A stretch of DNA of 64,000 nucleotides from Taeniopygia guttata (GCF_048771995.1 NC_133026.1:150931001-150995000); one strand, 5' to 3'. Counted from the stretch's first letter, positions 10,916 through 24,300 are shown. A program made the numbers and translations. The notes: generated by a model not told the origin, from the sequence alone.

Positions 10916-11855
10916 TAGGAACCCCAAAATTCCCCCCAAAATTCCCCCCAAAATTCCCATAAAAATACCAAAATTCCCCCAAAAATATCAAAATTCCCAC
11001 AAAAATCCCCAAATTCCCACAAAAATCCCCAAATTCCCCCCAAAAATCCCAACATTCCCCCCCCAATCCCATAATTCCCACAGGGATCACCAAAATCCTC
11101 CCCAAATCCCCAAAATTCCCACAAAAATCCCCAAATTCCCAAAAAAATCCCCGTATTCCCTCCAAAACTCCCAAAATTCTCCTTAAATCCCCAAAACACC
11201 CACAAAAATACTAAAATTCTCCCCAAATCCACAAAATTCTGCCCAAAATTCCCCCCAAAACCCCAAATTCCCCCAAAATTCGCTGCAAATCCCCAAAATT
11301 CCCACAGGAATCCCCAAATTCCCCCCAAAATCCCCAAATTCTCACCAAATCCCCAAAATTCTCTCCAAATCCTCAAAATTCCCAGAAAAACCCCAACATT
11401 TCCACAGGGATCCAAAAATTCCCACAAAAATCCCAAAGTTCAAACAGGGATCCCCAAAATTCTCCCCAGAGTTCTCCCCAAAATTCCCACAAAGATCCCA
11501 AAATACTCCCCAGAATTCCCACAGGAATCCCCAAAATTCCCACAAAAACCCCCAAATTCCCTCAAAAATCCCAAAATTCCCCCAAAATTTTCCCCAAAAT
11601 TCTCCCCAAATCCCAAAATTCCCCCCAAATTCTCCGCAAACCCTCAAAATTCCCCTAAAAATCCCAAAATTCCCCCGGGACCCCAAAAATTCCCTCAAAA
11701 TTCTCCGCAAACCCCCAGAATTCCCCCCAAACCCCCAAAATTCCCCTAAAAATCCCAAAATTCCCCCCAGGACCCCAAAAATTCCCCCAAAAATCCCAAA
11801 ATTCTTCCAAAATTCCCAAAATTCTCCCCAGGCCCCCTCAGGGACCCCCAAACCG
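10916..11855. repeat. C/A-rich array in the LRRC14 5' intron
   Basis: The + strand repeats ccccaaaattcccacaaaaa with variants (ccccccaaaattc, caggaatccccaaaattcc). The LRRC14 sense strand is therefore G/T-rich and repeats GGGAATTTTGGGG. It is partly the reverse complement of the 9110-10845 array in the same intron. Confidence 0.85.
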
Positions 11856-11859
11856 CCCC

Positions 11860-12270
11860 CCCCAAGATGGCGCCCCCCACTCACCTCCCGCCCGCGGCCC
11901 CCGCCGCTCCCCGTCCGTACGGCAGCGCCACTTCCGTATTTCCTCGTGGCGGCGACCAATCAGCGAGCTAAGCCCGCTTCAGGGGCGGTATCCTTTCTTC
12001 TAATTGGTTACTACAGCTGTCTGTCAGCTGTTTATTTAATTCCTATTGGTGTAAAGCGAGATAGGCGGGTGCTGTGACATATAAGCATTTCTATTGGTTC
12101 GCTGTGCTGTCAATCACTCATCCCTGCGTTCCCATTGGCTGGCGCTTGGCGGGAGCGCGCGGTTCGCTCTGAGGCGGCTTTTGGAGCCGCCATCGATCCC
12201 AAACCCCAAATCCCGAAATTTCGACCCCGAATCCCAAATCCCGATCCCAAAATCCCAAATTTCCCATCCC
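11860..12270. promoter_or_regulatory. Bidirectional LRRC14/RECQL4 promoter
   Basis: Non-repetitive sequence between the two divergent genes. It holds an inverted set of CCAAT boxes (CCAAT at 11956; ATTGG at 12003, 12045, 12093 and 12134), an ETS-like ACTTCCG at 11930, a YY1-like AAGATGGCGCC at 11864, an E2F-like TTGGCGGGA at 12146 and a weak TATA-like CATATAAG at 12079. CCAAT plus E2F fits a G1/S-expressed replication gene such as RECQL4. Start sites cannot be placed from sequence alone. The RECQL4 5' UTR (about 12195-12280) is itself made of short tcccaaat/cccgatcc-type repeats. Confidence 0.75.
11885..11945 (-). other. LRRC14: Probable non-coding first exon of LRRC14
   Basis: On the - strand the GC-rich segment ends in GGGAG followed by the near-perfect donor GTGAGTG (donor GT at 11884-11883). 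It lies just inside the promoter. Its 5' end is not defined by sequence and is placed near the ETS-like ACTTCCG. The matching acceptor upstream of the coding ATG is uncertain. Confidence 0.6.
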
Positions 12271-12280
12271 AAATCCGGCC

Positions 12281-12364
12281 ATGGAGCGGCGGCAGGAGCT
12301 GAAGGTGCTGCTGAAGCGCTGGGAAGGAGAATTTCTGCGGCAATGGAGCCGCAAACCCAACCAG
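12281..12364 (+). CDS. RECQL4: RECQL4 exon 1 (residues 1-28)
   Basis: ATG in the context ggccATGG encodes [20 protein letters not shown], matching the human start [20 protein letters not shown]. It ends ...KPNQ at a CAG followed by GTGCTG, a modest donor, at phase 0. Right after the donor a 17-base unit (ggggaaattcctgag) repeats four times. Confidence 0.9.
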
Positions 12365-15300
12365 GTGCTGCTGAGGGGGAAATTCCTGAGGGGGGAAATT
12401 CCTGAGGGGGGAAATTCCTGAGGGGATCACCGGGAATTGAGGACGAGCTGATTTTGGGGGTTTTGGGGGAGGTTTTGGGGGTTTTAGGGAGGATTTGGGG
12501 TCTTTGGGGAGGTTTTCGGGGTTTTGGGGTGACATTTGGGGTCTGAGGGGGTCCTTGGGGTTTTTTGGGGTCCTTGGGGTGGTTTTGGGGGGTTCCTGGA
12601 CTGGGGGGAGTTTGTTTTGGGGTGGTTTTGGGGTCTTTTGGGATGTCTTGGGGTATTTGGAGAGGTTTTGGGGTTTTTGGGGAGGTTTAGGGGTTTTCTG
12701 GATTGGAAGGATTTGGTTTAGGGGGGTCCTGGGATTTTGGGGTGACCTTGGAGTGGTTTTGGGGTTTTTGGGGCGATTTTGGAGTCCTTGGGGTGGTTTT
12801 GGGGGGTCCTGGGGGTTTTGGGGTATTTTTGGGGTCTTTGTGGAGGTTTTGGGGTCTTTGGGGTGATTTGGGGTTTTCTGGATGGGGGGAGTTGGTTTAG
12901 TGGGGTCCTTGGGATTTTTGGGGTTATTTTGGGGGGTTTGGGGGAGGTTTTGGGGTATTTATGGAGGTTTTGGCGTTTTTGGGGAGGTTTTGGGGTCTGA
13001 GGGGGTCCTTGAGGTGGTCTAGGGGGTCCTGGATGTTTTTGGGATGACCTTGGGGTGTATTTGGGGTTTTTGGGGTGGTTTTGGGGTTTTTGGGGTGGTT
13101 TTGGGGTCCCTGGAAAGGGTTTTTTGCTTTATGGGATTTTGGGGTGTCCCCAGAATCTTTGGGGCCGTTTTTGGGGTGTCTGGGGGGATTTTGTGGTGGG
13201 CTCAGATCCAGGAGAGCCTCAGGAGGGTCCTGGGAGGGGTTTTAGGGCCCAATCCAAATTTTCCTTCCAAAAAAAAAAAAAGAAAATTCCTAAAAAATCC
13301 CCGAATCTTCTCGTAGCCAATGGGAACAATTCCCAAATTCTCATTTTTTGGGATTTTTTTCCTTTCCAGGCTGACATCAAAGAAGCTCCAGAGGAAATCA
13401 GGGGTGAGTTCCCCCAAAATTTCCCTCCAAAATTCCCAAATTTCCCTCAAACCCCCAAATTTTCCCTGAAATTTCCCCAAAATTCCAAATTTTTACCCCA
13501 AATCCCCAAAATTTCCTTAAAATTTCCCAAATCCCCAAATTTCATCCCAAAATCCCAAAACCCCAAAAATCCCAATTTTACCCCAATCCCCAAAATTTTC
13601 TGAAAATTCCAAAATTTACCCCAAACTCCCCAAATTTCCCTCAAAATTCCCAATTTTTCCCCCAAAATCCCAAATCTGCCCCAAAATTCCCAGATTTCCC
13701 ACAAAACCCCCAAAATTTTCCCCAAAATTCCCCAATTTCCCCAAAAATTCTCAATTTTACCCCAAAATTCCTTCCAAAACCTTCAAAATTCCCCAAAATT
13801 CAAAATTTTACCCCAAAATTCCCAAATTTCTCCCCAAATTCCCAAATTTCTTCCCAAAATCCCCCCATTTCCCCTCAAAATCCCCCAAAATTCCCAAATT
13901 TTCCCACAAAATCCTCAAATTTCCCCAAAATTTTCCACAAAATCCCAATTTTACCCCAAAATCCCCAAATTTACCCCCAAAACCTCCCCCAAAATCCGAA
14001 TTTTACCCCCAAATTCCCAACCTTTTTCAAATTTACCCCAAATTTTCCCAAATTTCCCTGAAAATTTCTCCCAAAATCTCCAAATTTCCCCGAAAATTCC
14101 CAATTTTTCCTCTTTTTTCCCTTAAAACTCCCAAAATTTCCCAAATTCCTCTCCCCAGCTCAGTACCGGGAGTTTTGGGCGCTGCAGCGCCGGGACGGAG
14201 CCGGCGGAGAGTCCCAAAAATCCCAAAATTCCCAAAAATCCCAAACGGCCACTAACGACCAACAGGTACCAAGGGGTGGAGTTGGGATTTTGGAAATTTT
14301 TGGGGGAATTTTGGGGATTTTTGGGGTCTTGGGCTGGGATTTTATGGGATTTCGGCTCAAATTTTGGGGATTTTTAAGATTGAGGATTGGGAATTTGGGG
14401 ATTTTGGGTTGGGATTTTTGGGGGATTTTTTTGGTGATTTGAGATTTTGGGGATTTGGGGTTGGGGATTTTGGGAATTTGGGATTTGTGTTGGGAATTTT
14501 TGGGATCTTTTGGGGATTTTTGGGGTTTAGGGTTGGGAATATTGGGAATTTTTGGGGATTTTGGGATTTTTGGGATTTTGGGTGGGGAATTTTTGGATTT
14601 TGGGAATTTCTGGGGTTTAGGGTTGAGAATTTTGGAATTTTTTGGGATTTGGGGTTGGGAATGTTGGGGATTTTTGGGAATTTCTGGGATTTTGGGTTGG
14701 GATTTTGGGGATTTTTGGGGTTTAGGATTGGGAGTATTTGGGATTTTGGGGATTGTGGATTTGGGATTTGGAATTTTGGGGATTTTTGGGGATTTTGGGA
14801 TTTAGGATTGGGAATTTTGGGGATTTTTGGGACTTAGGATGGGGAATTTGGGGAATTTTGGGGCGATTTTTAGGGTCATGGGTTGGGAATTTTTGGGATT
14901 TGGGGAATTTTGTGGATTTTGGGGGCATTTTTGGAGTTTAGGTTTGGGATTTTTTTAGGGATTTTGGGCTGGAATTAAGCAGATTTTGGAGATTTGGGGA
15001 TTTTTTTGGGATTTGGGGCTGGGATTTTTGGGGCATGTTTGGGATTTTGGGGGATTTTGGGATTTTGGTGTCATTACAGGTGGAAGATTCGGGATTTTGG
15101 GGCTCCCACCTGAACCGGGCACCGAAAATTCCCGGGAAAAGCCGGAAAACCCCGACAGGAATTTCGGAGATTTTTGGGATGAAGCTCAAAGCCAAACTGG
15201 GAACAGCTGGGAAGGTCAGGAAAGGGGGAAAATGGAAAAAAATGGAATTTCCTGAGGGGGTTTTGGGGCATTTTACAGCCCAAAATATGGGATTCCCCCA

Positions 15301-18300
15301 AAATTACAGACTTCCCAAAATTTGGAGAATTTAAAATTGGAGAATCCCAAAATTTGGAGACTCCAAAAGTTGGAGAATCCCAAAATTTGGATACGCCAAA
15401 AGTTGGAGAATCCCAAAATTTGGGACCCCTGAAAATTGAAGAACTGAATATCAGAGACCCCAAAATTGGAGAATCCTAAAATTCAGAGAATCCCAAAATT
15501 TGGGATCCCCCAAAATTAAAGACCCTGAAAATTTGAAACCCTAAAAATCAGAGACCCCAAAACTTGGAGGATTCCAAAATTAGGAACCCCCGAAAATTGG
15601 AGAACTCAAAGTCAGAAACCCCAAAAATGGGAGAATCCCAAAATTTGGGATCCCCCAAAATTAAAGACCCCCAAAATTGGAGGCCCTAAAAATCAGAGAC
15701 CCCAAAAATTGGAGAATCCCAAAATTTGGGATCCCAAAAATTGGAAACTTCCTCAAAATTAGGAACCCCCAAAAATTGGAGACACCAAGATTCAGAGAAT
15801 CCCAAAATTAAACACCCCAAAAATTGGAGATCCCAAAATTTGGAGACACCAAAAATTGGAAACCTCCCCAAATTTAGGAACCCCCAAATGTTGGAGACAC
15901 CAAAAATCAGAGACCCAAAAATTGGAGAATCCCAAAATTTGGAATTCCCCCAAAATTAAAGACCCTGAAAATATGAGACCCTAAAAATCAGAGACCCCAG
16001 AAATTGGAGAATCCCAAAAATTTGACAATTCCAAAATTTGGGACCCTGAAAATTTGAGACCCCAAAAGCTGAAGAATCCCAAAATTTTGGGAATCCCAAA
16101 ATTTGTGATCCCCTAAAATTAAGGACTTCCAAAATTGGAGAAGCTCAAAATTCAGAGAATTCTGAAACTCAACACCCCAAAAATTAGAGACCCCAAAATT
16201 CAGAGAACCCCAAAATTTGGAACCCCCCAAAACTCGGATTTGGGATTAGGGATTTCCAACTCCAAAGCCTAAAAAATTTGGGATTTTTCCTTCCAGGAGC
16301 CACCTCTGACCCCTCGCCGGACCCGAAATCCCAGGAAACCCCCAAAAATCTCAGATTCCCAAAATTTACCGAATCCTGAAACTCCCGAACCGCCAAAACC
16401 ACCGGATCTCGACGCCGAAACTTTGCCATCGGAAAAAAATCCCAAAAATTCCCCGGAATTCCCGGATCTCCTCCCCCATCCCGAATTTCCCGCGGATTCC
16501 GGAAGGTTCCGGCAGCTCCGACGGAACGTTGGGCGAACTTTGGCCTCTCTGGATCCCGACTGGATCCGGCGCTGCGAGGAAATCCCGGAAAACCCTCAGG
16601 AATTCCCGGCAGATTTTGGGAATTTTGGGAATTTTGGGAAGAAACGGCCCCGGGACGGCGCCGGCACCACGGCGGCTCCGGCCAAGCTCCGCAGAATTCC
16701 CGAAATTTCGGCTCGGGAAGGGGAGGAGGAGGAAAAATCCCAAATCGGAGCCGCGGCGGCACCAAATCCGGGAGGAAAAATCCGTCGGGAGGAGGAGGAG
16801 GAGGAGGGAAAAGGCAAAACCACGCGCAGAGCTCGGTGAGTCCCACTTTTTCCTCAGTTTCCCGATTTTTCCTGCCTTTTTCCACCTTTTTTCTGCTTTT
16901 TCCCACTCTTTTCCTGAGTTTTCCCACTTTTTTCCTGAGTTTTCCCACTTTTTTTCTGGTATTTTCCACCTTTTTTCCAGCTTTTTCTGGCTTTTCCCTG
17001 ACTTTTCCTGCCATTTTTCCTGCCTTTTTCCGTCTTTTTTCCAGATTTTCCTGCCTTTTTTCTGCCTTTTCCTGCCTTTTTCCTGATGCTTTCCTGCATT
17101 TTCCCACCTCTTCCTTCCTTTTTTCTGGCTTTCCTCGCCTTTTTTCTGGATTTTCCTGACTTTTTCCTGCCTTTTCCTACCATTTTTTCTGTCTTTTCCC
17201 ACCTTTTTCCTGGTTTTTCCTGCCTTCATTCCCAACTTTTCCCCCGCTTTTCCAGCCTTTTTCCTGGTTTATTTCCAATTTCCCCATTTTTTTCCTGATT
17301 TTTCCTGGCTTTTTCCTGCCTTTTTTCTTGCTTTTCCAACCTTTTTCCACCTTTTTCCTGCCTTTTCCTACTTTTTTTCTTGCTTTTCCCGCCTTTTCCG
17401 CAGTTTATTTCCACCTTTCCTGGATTTTTTCCAGCTTTTCCCAGGTTTTTCCCAGGTTTCCCCACCTTTTTCCTGATTTACTTCCAATATTCCCGGGGTT
17501 TTTTCATGCTTTTCCCACTTTTTTTTCAGATTTTCCTGCCTTTCTCCTGGCTTTTCCCAGCCTTTTTTCCAGTTTTTCCCACCTTTTCCCAGCTTCCCAC
17601 CTTTTTTCCAACTTTACCAGCTTTTTTCCCATTTTTTTTCTGGCTTTTTTCCATTTTTCCAAATTTTTTTTCCCAAGCTTTTCCCACCTTTTCCAGCTTT
17701 TCCAAGATTGGACAATCCCAACATTTGAGACTCCCCAAAATTAAAGATCTCAAAACTGGAGATCCCAAAAATTAAAGCCCCCAAAATCTGAAAGAATAAC
17801 AAAATTAAAGCCCCCAAAATCCAAAAGAAACCCCCCTTAGAAATCCCAAAAATCCCCTCAGAAACATCAAAAATCCCCCCATAAATCCCAAAACTCCCTC
17901 AGAAACCCCAAAAATCCTCTCAGAAATATGAAAAATCCCTGCAGAAATCCCCAAAAATCCCCTCAGGAGCCATCCCATCAAAAACACCAAAAATCCCCCC
18001 AGAAATCCCAAAAAATCCCTCAGAAACCCCAAAAATTCCCTCAAAAATCTGAAAAATCCCCGCAGAAATCCCAAAAATCCCTTCAAAACCACCAAAAATC
18101 CCCTCAGAAATCCCAAAAAATCCCTCAGAAACCCCAAAAATTCCCTCAAAAATCTGAAAAATCCCCTCAGAAATCCCCAAAATCCCCTCAGAAATCCCCA
18201 AAATCCCCATCAAAAACACCAAAAATCCTCCCAGAAATCCCAAAAAATCTCCCAGAAACCCCAAAAATTCCCTCAAAAATCCCCTCAGAATTCCCCAAAA

Positions 18301-21300
18301 TCTCCTCAGAAACCCCAGAAATTCCTTCAGAAACGCCAAAAACCTGCTCAAATCCCTCAGAAACCCCAAAAATCCCCTCAGAAATCTGAAAAATCCCCTC
18401 AGAAATCCTTAAAACTCCCATCAAAAACACCAAAAATCCCCCCAGAAATCCCAAAAAATCCCTCAGAAACCTCAAAAATCCCCTGAGAAATCTGAAAATC
18501 CCCTCAGAAATCCCTAAAAATCCCATCAAAAACACCAAAAATCCCCCCAGAAATCGGAAAAAAATCCCTCGGAAACCCCAAAAATTCCCTCAAAAATCTG
18601 AAAAATCCCCTCAGAAATCAGAAAAACCCCCTCAAACCCCAAAAATTCCTTCAGAAACACCAAAAATCCCCTCAAAAACCTCAGAAATCCCAAAATCCCC
18701 TCAGAAATCCCAAAAATCCCCTCAGAAACCCCATAAATCCCCTCAAAAATCCCTAAAAATCCCATCAAAAACACTAAAAATCCCCCCAGAAATCCCAAAA
18801 AAATCCCTCAGAAACCCCAAAAATCCCCTCAAAAATCTGAAAAATCCCCTCAAAAATCCCAAACATCCCCTCAAAAATCCCTAAAAATTCCCTCAAAAAA
18901 CCCCCAAATCCCCTCAGAAATCCCAAAAAATCCCTCAGAAACCCCAAAAATTCCCTCAAAAATCTGAAAAATCCCCTCAGAAATCCCCAAAACCCCTCTG
19001 AAACCCCAAAAAATCCTTCAGAAATGACAAAAATCTCCTCAAAAACCTCAGAAATCCCAAAATCCCCTCAGAAACATCAAAAATCCCCTCAGAAATCTGA
19101 AAAATCCCCTCAGAAATCCCTAAAAATCACATCAAAAACACCAAAAATCCCCCCAGAAATCCCAAAAAATCCCTCAGAAACCCCAAAAATCCCCTCAAAA
19201 ATCTGAAAAATCCCCTCAGAAATCCCAAAAACCCCTCAAACCCCAAAAATTCCTTCAGAAATGCCAAAAATCCCCAAAAACCTCAAAAATCCCAAAATCC
19301 CCTCAGAAACCTCAAAAATCCCCTCAGAAATCCCTAAAAATCCCATAAAAAAAACAAAAATCCCCCCAGAAATGCCAAAAAATCCCTCAGAAACCCCAAA
19401 AATCCCCTCAGAAATCTGAAAAATCCCCTCAAAAGTCCCTAAAATTCCATCAAAAACACCAAAAATCCCCCCAGAAATGCCAAAAAATCCATCAGAAACC
19501 CCAAAAATTCCCTCAAAAATCTGAAAAATCCCCATCAAAAACACCAAAAATCCTCCCAGAAATCCCAAAAAATCCCTCAGAAACCCCAAAAATTCCCTCA
19601 CAAATCTGAAAAATCCCCTCAGAAATCCCAGAAACCCCTCTGAAACTCCAAAAACCCCTTCAGAAACGCCAAAAATCCCCTCAAAAACCTCAGAAATGCC
19701 AAAATTCTCTCAGAAACCTCAAAAATCCCTTGAGAAATCTGAAAAATCCCCTCAGAAATCCCTAAAAATCCCATCAAAACCACCAAAAATCCCCCCAGAA
19801 ATCCCAAAAAATCCCTCAGAAACCCCAAAAATCCCCTCAGAAATCTCCAAAAATACCCTCAGAAACCCCAAAATCCCATCAAAAACACAAAAAAAAACCC
19901 CAAAAATCCCAAAAAATCTCTCAGAAACCCCAAAAATTCCCTCAAAAATCTGAAAAATCCCCTCAGAAATCCCAGAAAAACCCTCAAAAATCCGTAAAAA
20001 TCCCATCAAAAACACCAAAAATCCCCCAAAAAATCCCTCAGAAACCCCAAAAACCCCTTCAGAAACACCAAAAATCCCTCAAAAACCTCAGAAATCCCCA
20101 AATCCCCTCAGAACTCCCTTTTCCCGCCTTTTTTCTGACTTTCCCGCCCTTTTTTCACCCCATAAATCCCCTCAGAGCCCCGGCCGGGAATTTCGTCCGC
20201 CTGAATCTGAAGAGAAAAACCTATTCCCGGGCATCCCTGAAGGGAAAATTCCTTCGCAAACAGGTACAATTCCCCTTTTTTTTGTGGGGGGATGGAATTC
20301 CCGGCTTTTCTCTCGCTGGAATTTCGGGATTTTGGGACTTTTTATTTTTTTTTCCCCCAGGTTTGGAGGCAGAAATGGAGAAAAAAGTTCCGGAGCGGAG
20401 GCGATCTTTGCTTCCGGTGTGGTGGGAAAGGGCATTGGGCGTCCGAGTGCCGGGGTGAGCGCAGGGGTCTGGGGATTCTAAGGGGATATTTTAGATTTCT
20501 GAGGAGATTTTAATGTTTTTGTGGGGATTTATGGTGGTTTTGAGGGGATTTTTAGTGTTTCCGAGGGGATTTTGGGGTTTCTCAGGGAACTTTTGGGATT
20601 TCTGAGGAGATTTTTTTGGTGTTCTGAGGGGATTTTTGGGGTTTCTGAGATTTTTGGGGGTTTTGACAGGATTTTTGGGATTTCTGATGGAATTTTGGTG
20701 TTTCTGAGGGGATTTTTGGGGGGTTTGAGGGGATTTCTGAGGGTAATGTGGGGTTTTTTTAGGGGATTTTTTGGGATTTTTGAGGAGATTTTGGGGTTTT
20801 CTGACAGAATTTTTGGGGTTTCTGAGGAGATTTTGGGGGTTTTGACAAGATTTTTGGGGTTTCTGATGGAATTTTGGTGTTTCTGAGGGGATTTTTGGAG
20901 TTTTTGAGGGGATTTCTGAGGGTAATGTGGGGTTTTTTTAGGGGATTTTTTGGGATTTTTGAGGAGATTTTGGGGTTTTTGACAGGATTTTTGGGGTTTC
21001 TCAGGGGGTTTTTGGGGGGATTTTTGGGATTTCTGAGAAGATTTTTGGGGTTTCTGTGGCGGTTTTTGGGATTTCTGAAAAGAATTTGGGGTTTCTGAGG
21101 GGAGTTTTGGGCTTTTTGAAGGATTTTTTGAGGGGATTTTAGGAGTTTCAGTGGGGATTTTTGGGGTTTCTGAGGGAATTTTTGGGATTTCCCAGAGCAT
21201 ATTTGGGGATTTCTGAGATTTTTTGGAGTTCTGAGGGGATTTTGGGGCTTTTTCTGGGGATTTTTGGTGTTTCTGAGGGGATTTTTGGGATTTCTGAGGG

Positions 21301-24300
21301 GATTTTTGAGGTTTCTGAGGGGATTTTTGGGGTTTCTGAGGGGATTTGGGGATTTCTGAGGGGATTTTTGGGATAAAACAGCTGGAAAGGACTAAGAGGG
21401 TTCCTTTTCCATGGATTTTTTTTTTTTCTGCTGACAGAGAAAGATTTGGGATCGTTCCTGGATGAAATTCCCAAGGATGAGGAGAAATATCTTCCCACTC
21501 TGGAAGAAGTTGCCCGAAGGAGCAACGGAGATTTTATCCCAGAAATTTCTGGTGAGAGCGAGAATTTAGGAATTCCTGTCTTTTCCCAGGAAATGAATGG
21601 AGTTTGGCCTCAAAAATTGGGATTTTGAGCTTAAAATTGGGATTTTCGCCTCTACAAATGTGGGATTTGGGCCTTAAAATTGGGATTTTCAGCTCAAAAA
21701 TTGGGATTTGGGCATTAAAATTGGGGTTTTGGCCTCAAAAATTTGGGATTTGGACCTTAAAATTGGGATTTTCTCCTCTATAAATGTTGGATTTGGGCTC
21801 AAAAATAGGGATTTCTAGGCTCAAAAATTGGGTTGGGATGTTCAAATTGGGATTTGGGCATTAAAATTGGCGTTTTGGACTCAAAAATTGGGACTTGAAT
21901 GTTAAAACAGGAATTTGGGCCTCCAATATTGGCGCTTTTTTTGTCAAAAATGTGGGATTTGGGCCTTAAAATTGGAATTTTGGCTTCAAAAATATTTATA
22001 TTTTCCAAGAAATGTGAGGACTTATCCTGAAAAGGAGTTGGGTTCTAAAAAATCAGTATTTGGGGTCTAAAAATGGGATTTGGGCACTAAAAATGAGGGA
22101 TTTGGGCCTTAAAAATGTGAGAATTTATCCTAAAAAGAAAGTGGATTCTAAAACCAGGATTTAGGATTTAAAAATGTGGGATTTTGTCCTAAAAATTAAA
22201 TTTTTGATGCTAAAAAATGGTATTTTTTAAATCTAAAAATTCAAGTTGCATCCTAAAAACTGATTCAGCCCTAAAACCAAGGAATTTCCCCCCAACTAAT
22301 CCAAGTTTAGATCCTAAAAATGGAATTTTTCTCCTTAAAACCTTCAGTTGAATCCTACAAATGTGGATATCCCCTCTGGAAACGTGGGAATTGTCCCAAA
22401 AAATGACATTTTAGGTCCTAAAAATTGGATATTTTTCCTTTAAAAACCTGGAATTGTCCTCCTAAAATCCCAATTTTTTCCCTCCAGATGGATCCAACAC
22501 GGAAAATTCCCAACTCTTCCAAGATTCCCTGGATTTCCTTACTCCGGAATTTTCCCCTCCATCCCCTCCCCCACCTCCCATGGATCCCTTTTACCCCCCA
22601 AACCCCGATGGGACCATCCCAGGTAAATCCCAGAGCAAATCCCCCAAAAAAAAACACTGGAAAAAAACCCAAAAAAAAAAAAAAAAATCCAAATTTCCTC
22701 ATTCTGAATCCCACAGATCCTCCGGAAGAAGTCCTGGAAGCTCTGAGAACTTTGGGATTCGATTCCTTCCGACCCAGCCAGGCTGAGGCCATCATGAGGG
22801 TCCTTTCCGGTTCGATTTTCCCGCTTTTTTTCCCCTCCATTTTCCCCCCTTTTCCCTTTTTTCCTGCCCTTTTCCCCTTCATTTTTCCTGATTTTTTTCC
22901 CCCCTACTTTTTCCCTGCCCTTTTTTCTTTCCATTTTCCCACTCTTTTTTTTCTTGCCACTTTTTCCCTGGTTTTCCTACTCTTTTTCCCTGCATTTTTT
23001 TCCCTCCATTTTCCCCACCCTTTTTTCCCCTCTCCTTTTCCCTCAGCTTTTCCCGCCCTTTTTCCCCACTTTTTCCCTCAGTTTTTCCTGCTCTTTTACC
23101 CTTTTCCCCTCAGTATTTCCTGCTCTTTTTCCCTCACTTTTTCCCACCCTTTTCCCCTCAGTTTTCCCTCCCTTATCCCCACATTTCCCCTCAGTTTTTC
23201 TCTCCCTCATCCCCATATTTTCCCTCAGTTTTTCCTTACCTTTTTTCTTTCCATTTTCCCACTTTTTTTCTTGCCCTTTTTCCCCCTGCCTTTTCCCCCT
23301 CTTTTTTCCCTCAATTTTTTCCACCCTTTTTACCCCTCTCCTTTTCCCTCAGTTTTCCTGCCCTTTTTCCCACTTTTCCCCTAATTTCTCCCCTCAGTTT
23401 TTCCACCCTTTTCCCCACTCTCCCCTCAGTTTTTCCTGCTCATTTCCCCACTTTTCCCCTCAGTTTTCCTACCCTTTTTCTCACTTTTCCCCTCAGTTTT
23501 TCCTGCCCTTTTCCCCACAGTTTTCCCCACCCTTTCCCCCACATTTTCCTCTCAATTGTCCTGCCCTTTTTCCCACATTTTCCCTCAGTTTTTCCTGCCC
23601 TTTTCCTCACACTTTCCCCTCAGTTTTTCTCACCCTTTTCTAAACTTTTCCCCATCCTTTCCCCACTTTATTCCCTGCCATTTTCCTGCCCTTTTTATTT
23701 GTCTTTCTCCCCTCTTTTCCCCTCAGTTTTCCTAGTCTTTTTCCCTGCCTTTTTCCCCACTTTTTTCCCCTCCATTTTTCCCACTCTTTTTCCCCTCTCC
23801 TTTTCCCTCAGTTTTTCCTGCCCTTCTTTCCACTTTTCCCCTCAGTTTTTCCTGGTCTTTTTCCCATTTTCCCCCTCAGTATTTCTACCCTTTTCCCCAC
23901 TTTCCCCCTCTGTTTTCCTGCTCTTTCGCCTCAGTTTTTCCTGCCCTTTTCCCTCAGTTTTTCCCAACTTTTTTTGTACTTTTCCCCTCAGTTTCTCCTG
24001 CCTATTTCCCCACCTTTTTCCCTTTAATTTCTTGCTCTTTTTTCCACTCTTCCCCCTCCCTTTAGTCCCTTCCCATTTCCCTCCATTTTTCCTGCCTATT
24101 TTTATTTCCTTTTCCCACTTTTCTTCCCCTTTCCCCCCCACCTCTTTTTCCGTCAATTTTTCCCTATTCTTTTTCCCTGCCTTTTTTCCCCTCTTTTTCC
24201 CTCGGTTTTTCCCACCCTTTTCTTTCACAATTTCCCCTCAGCTTTTCCCTCGTTTTTCCCTCCCTTTTCCCCTCATTTCCCCCCTCATTTTTTCCTGCCA

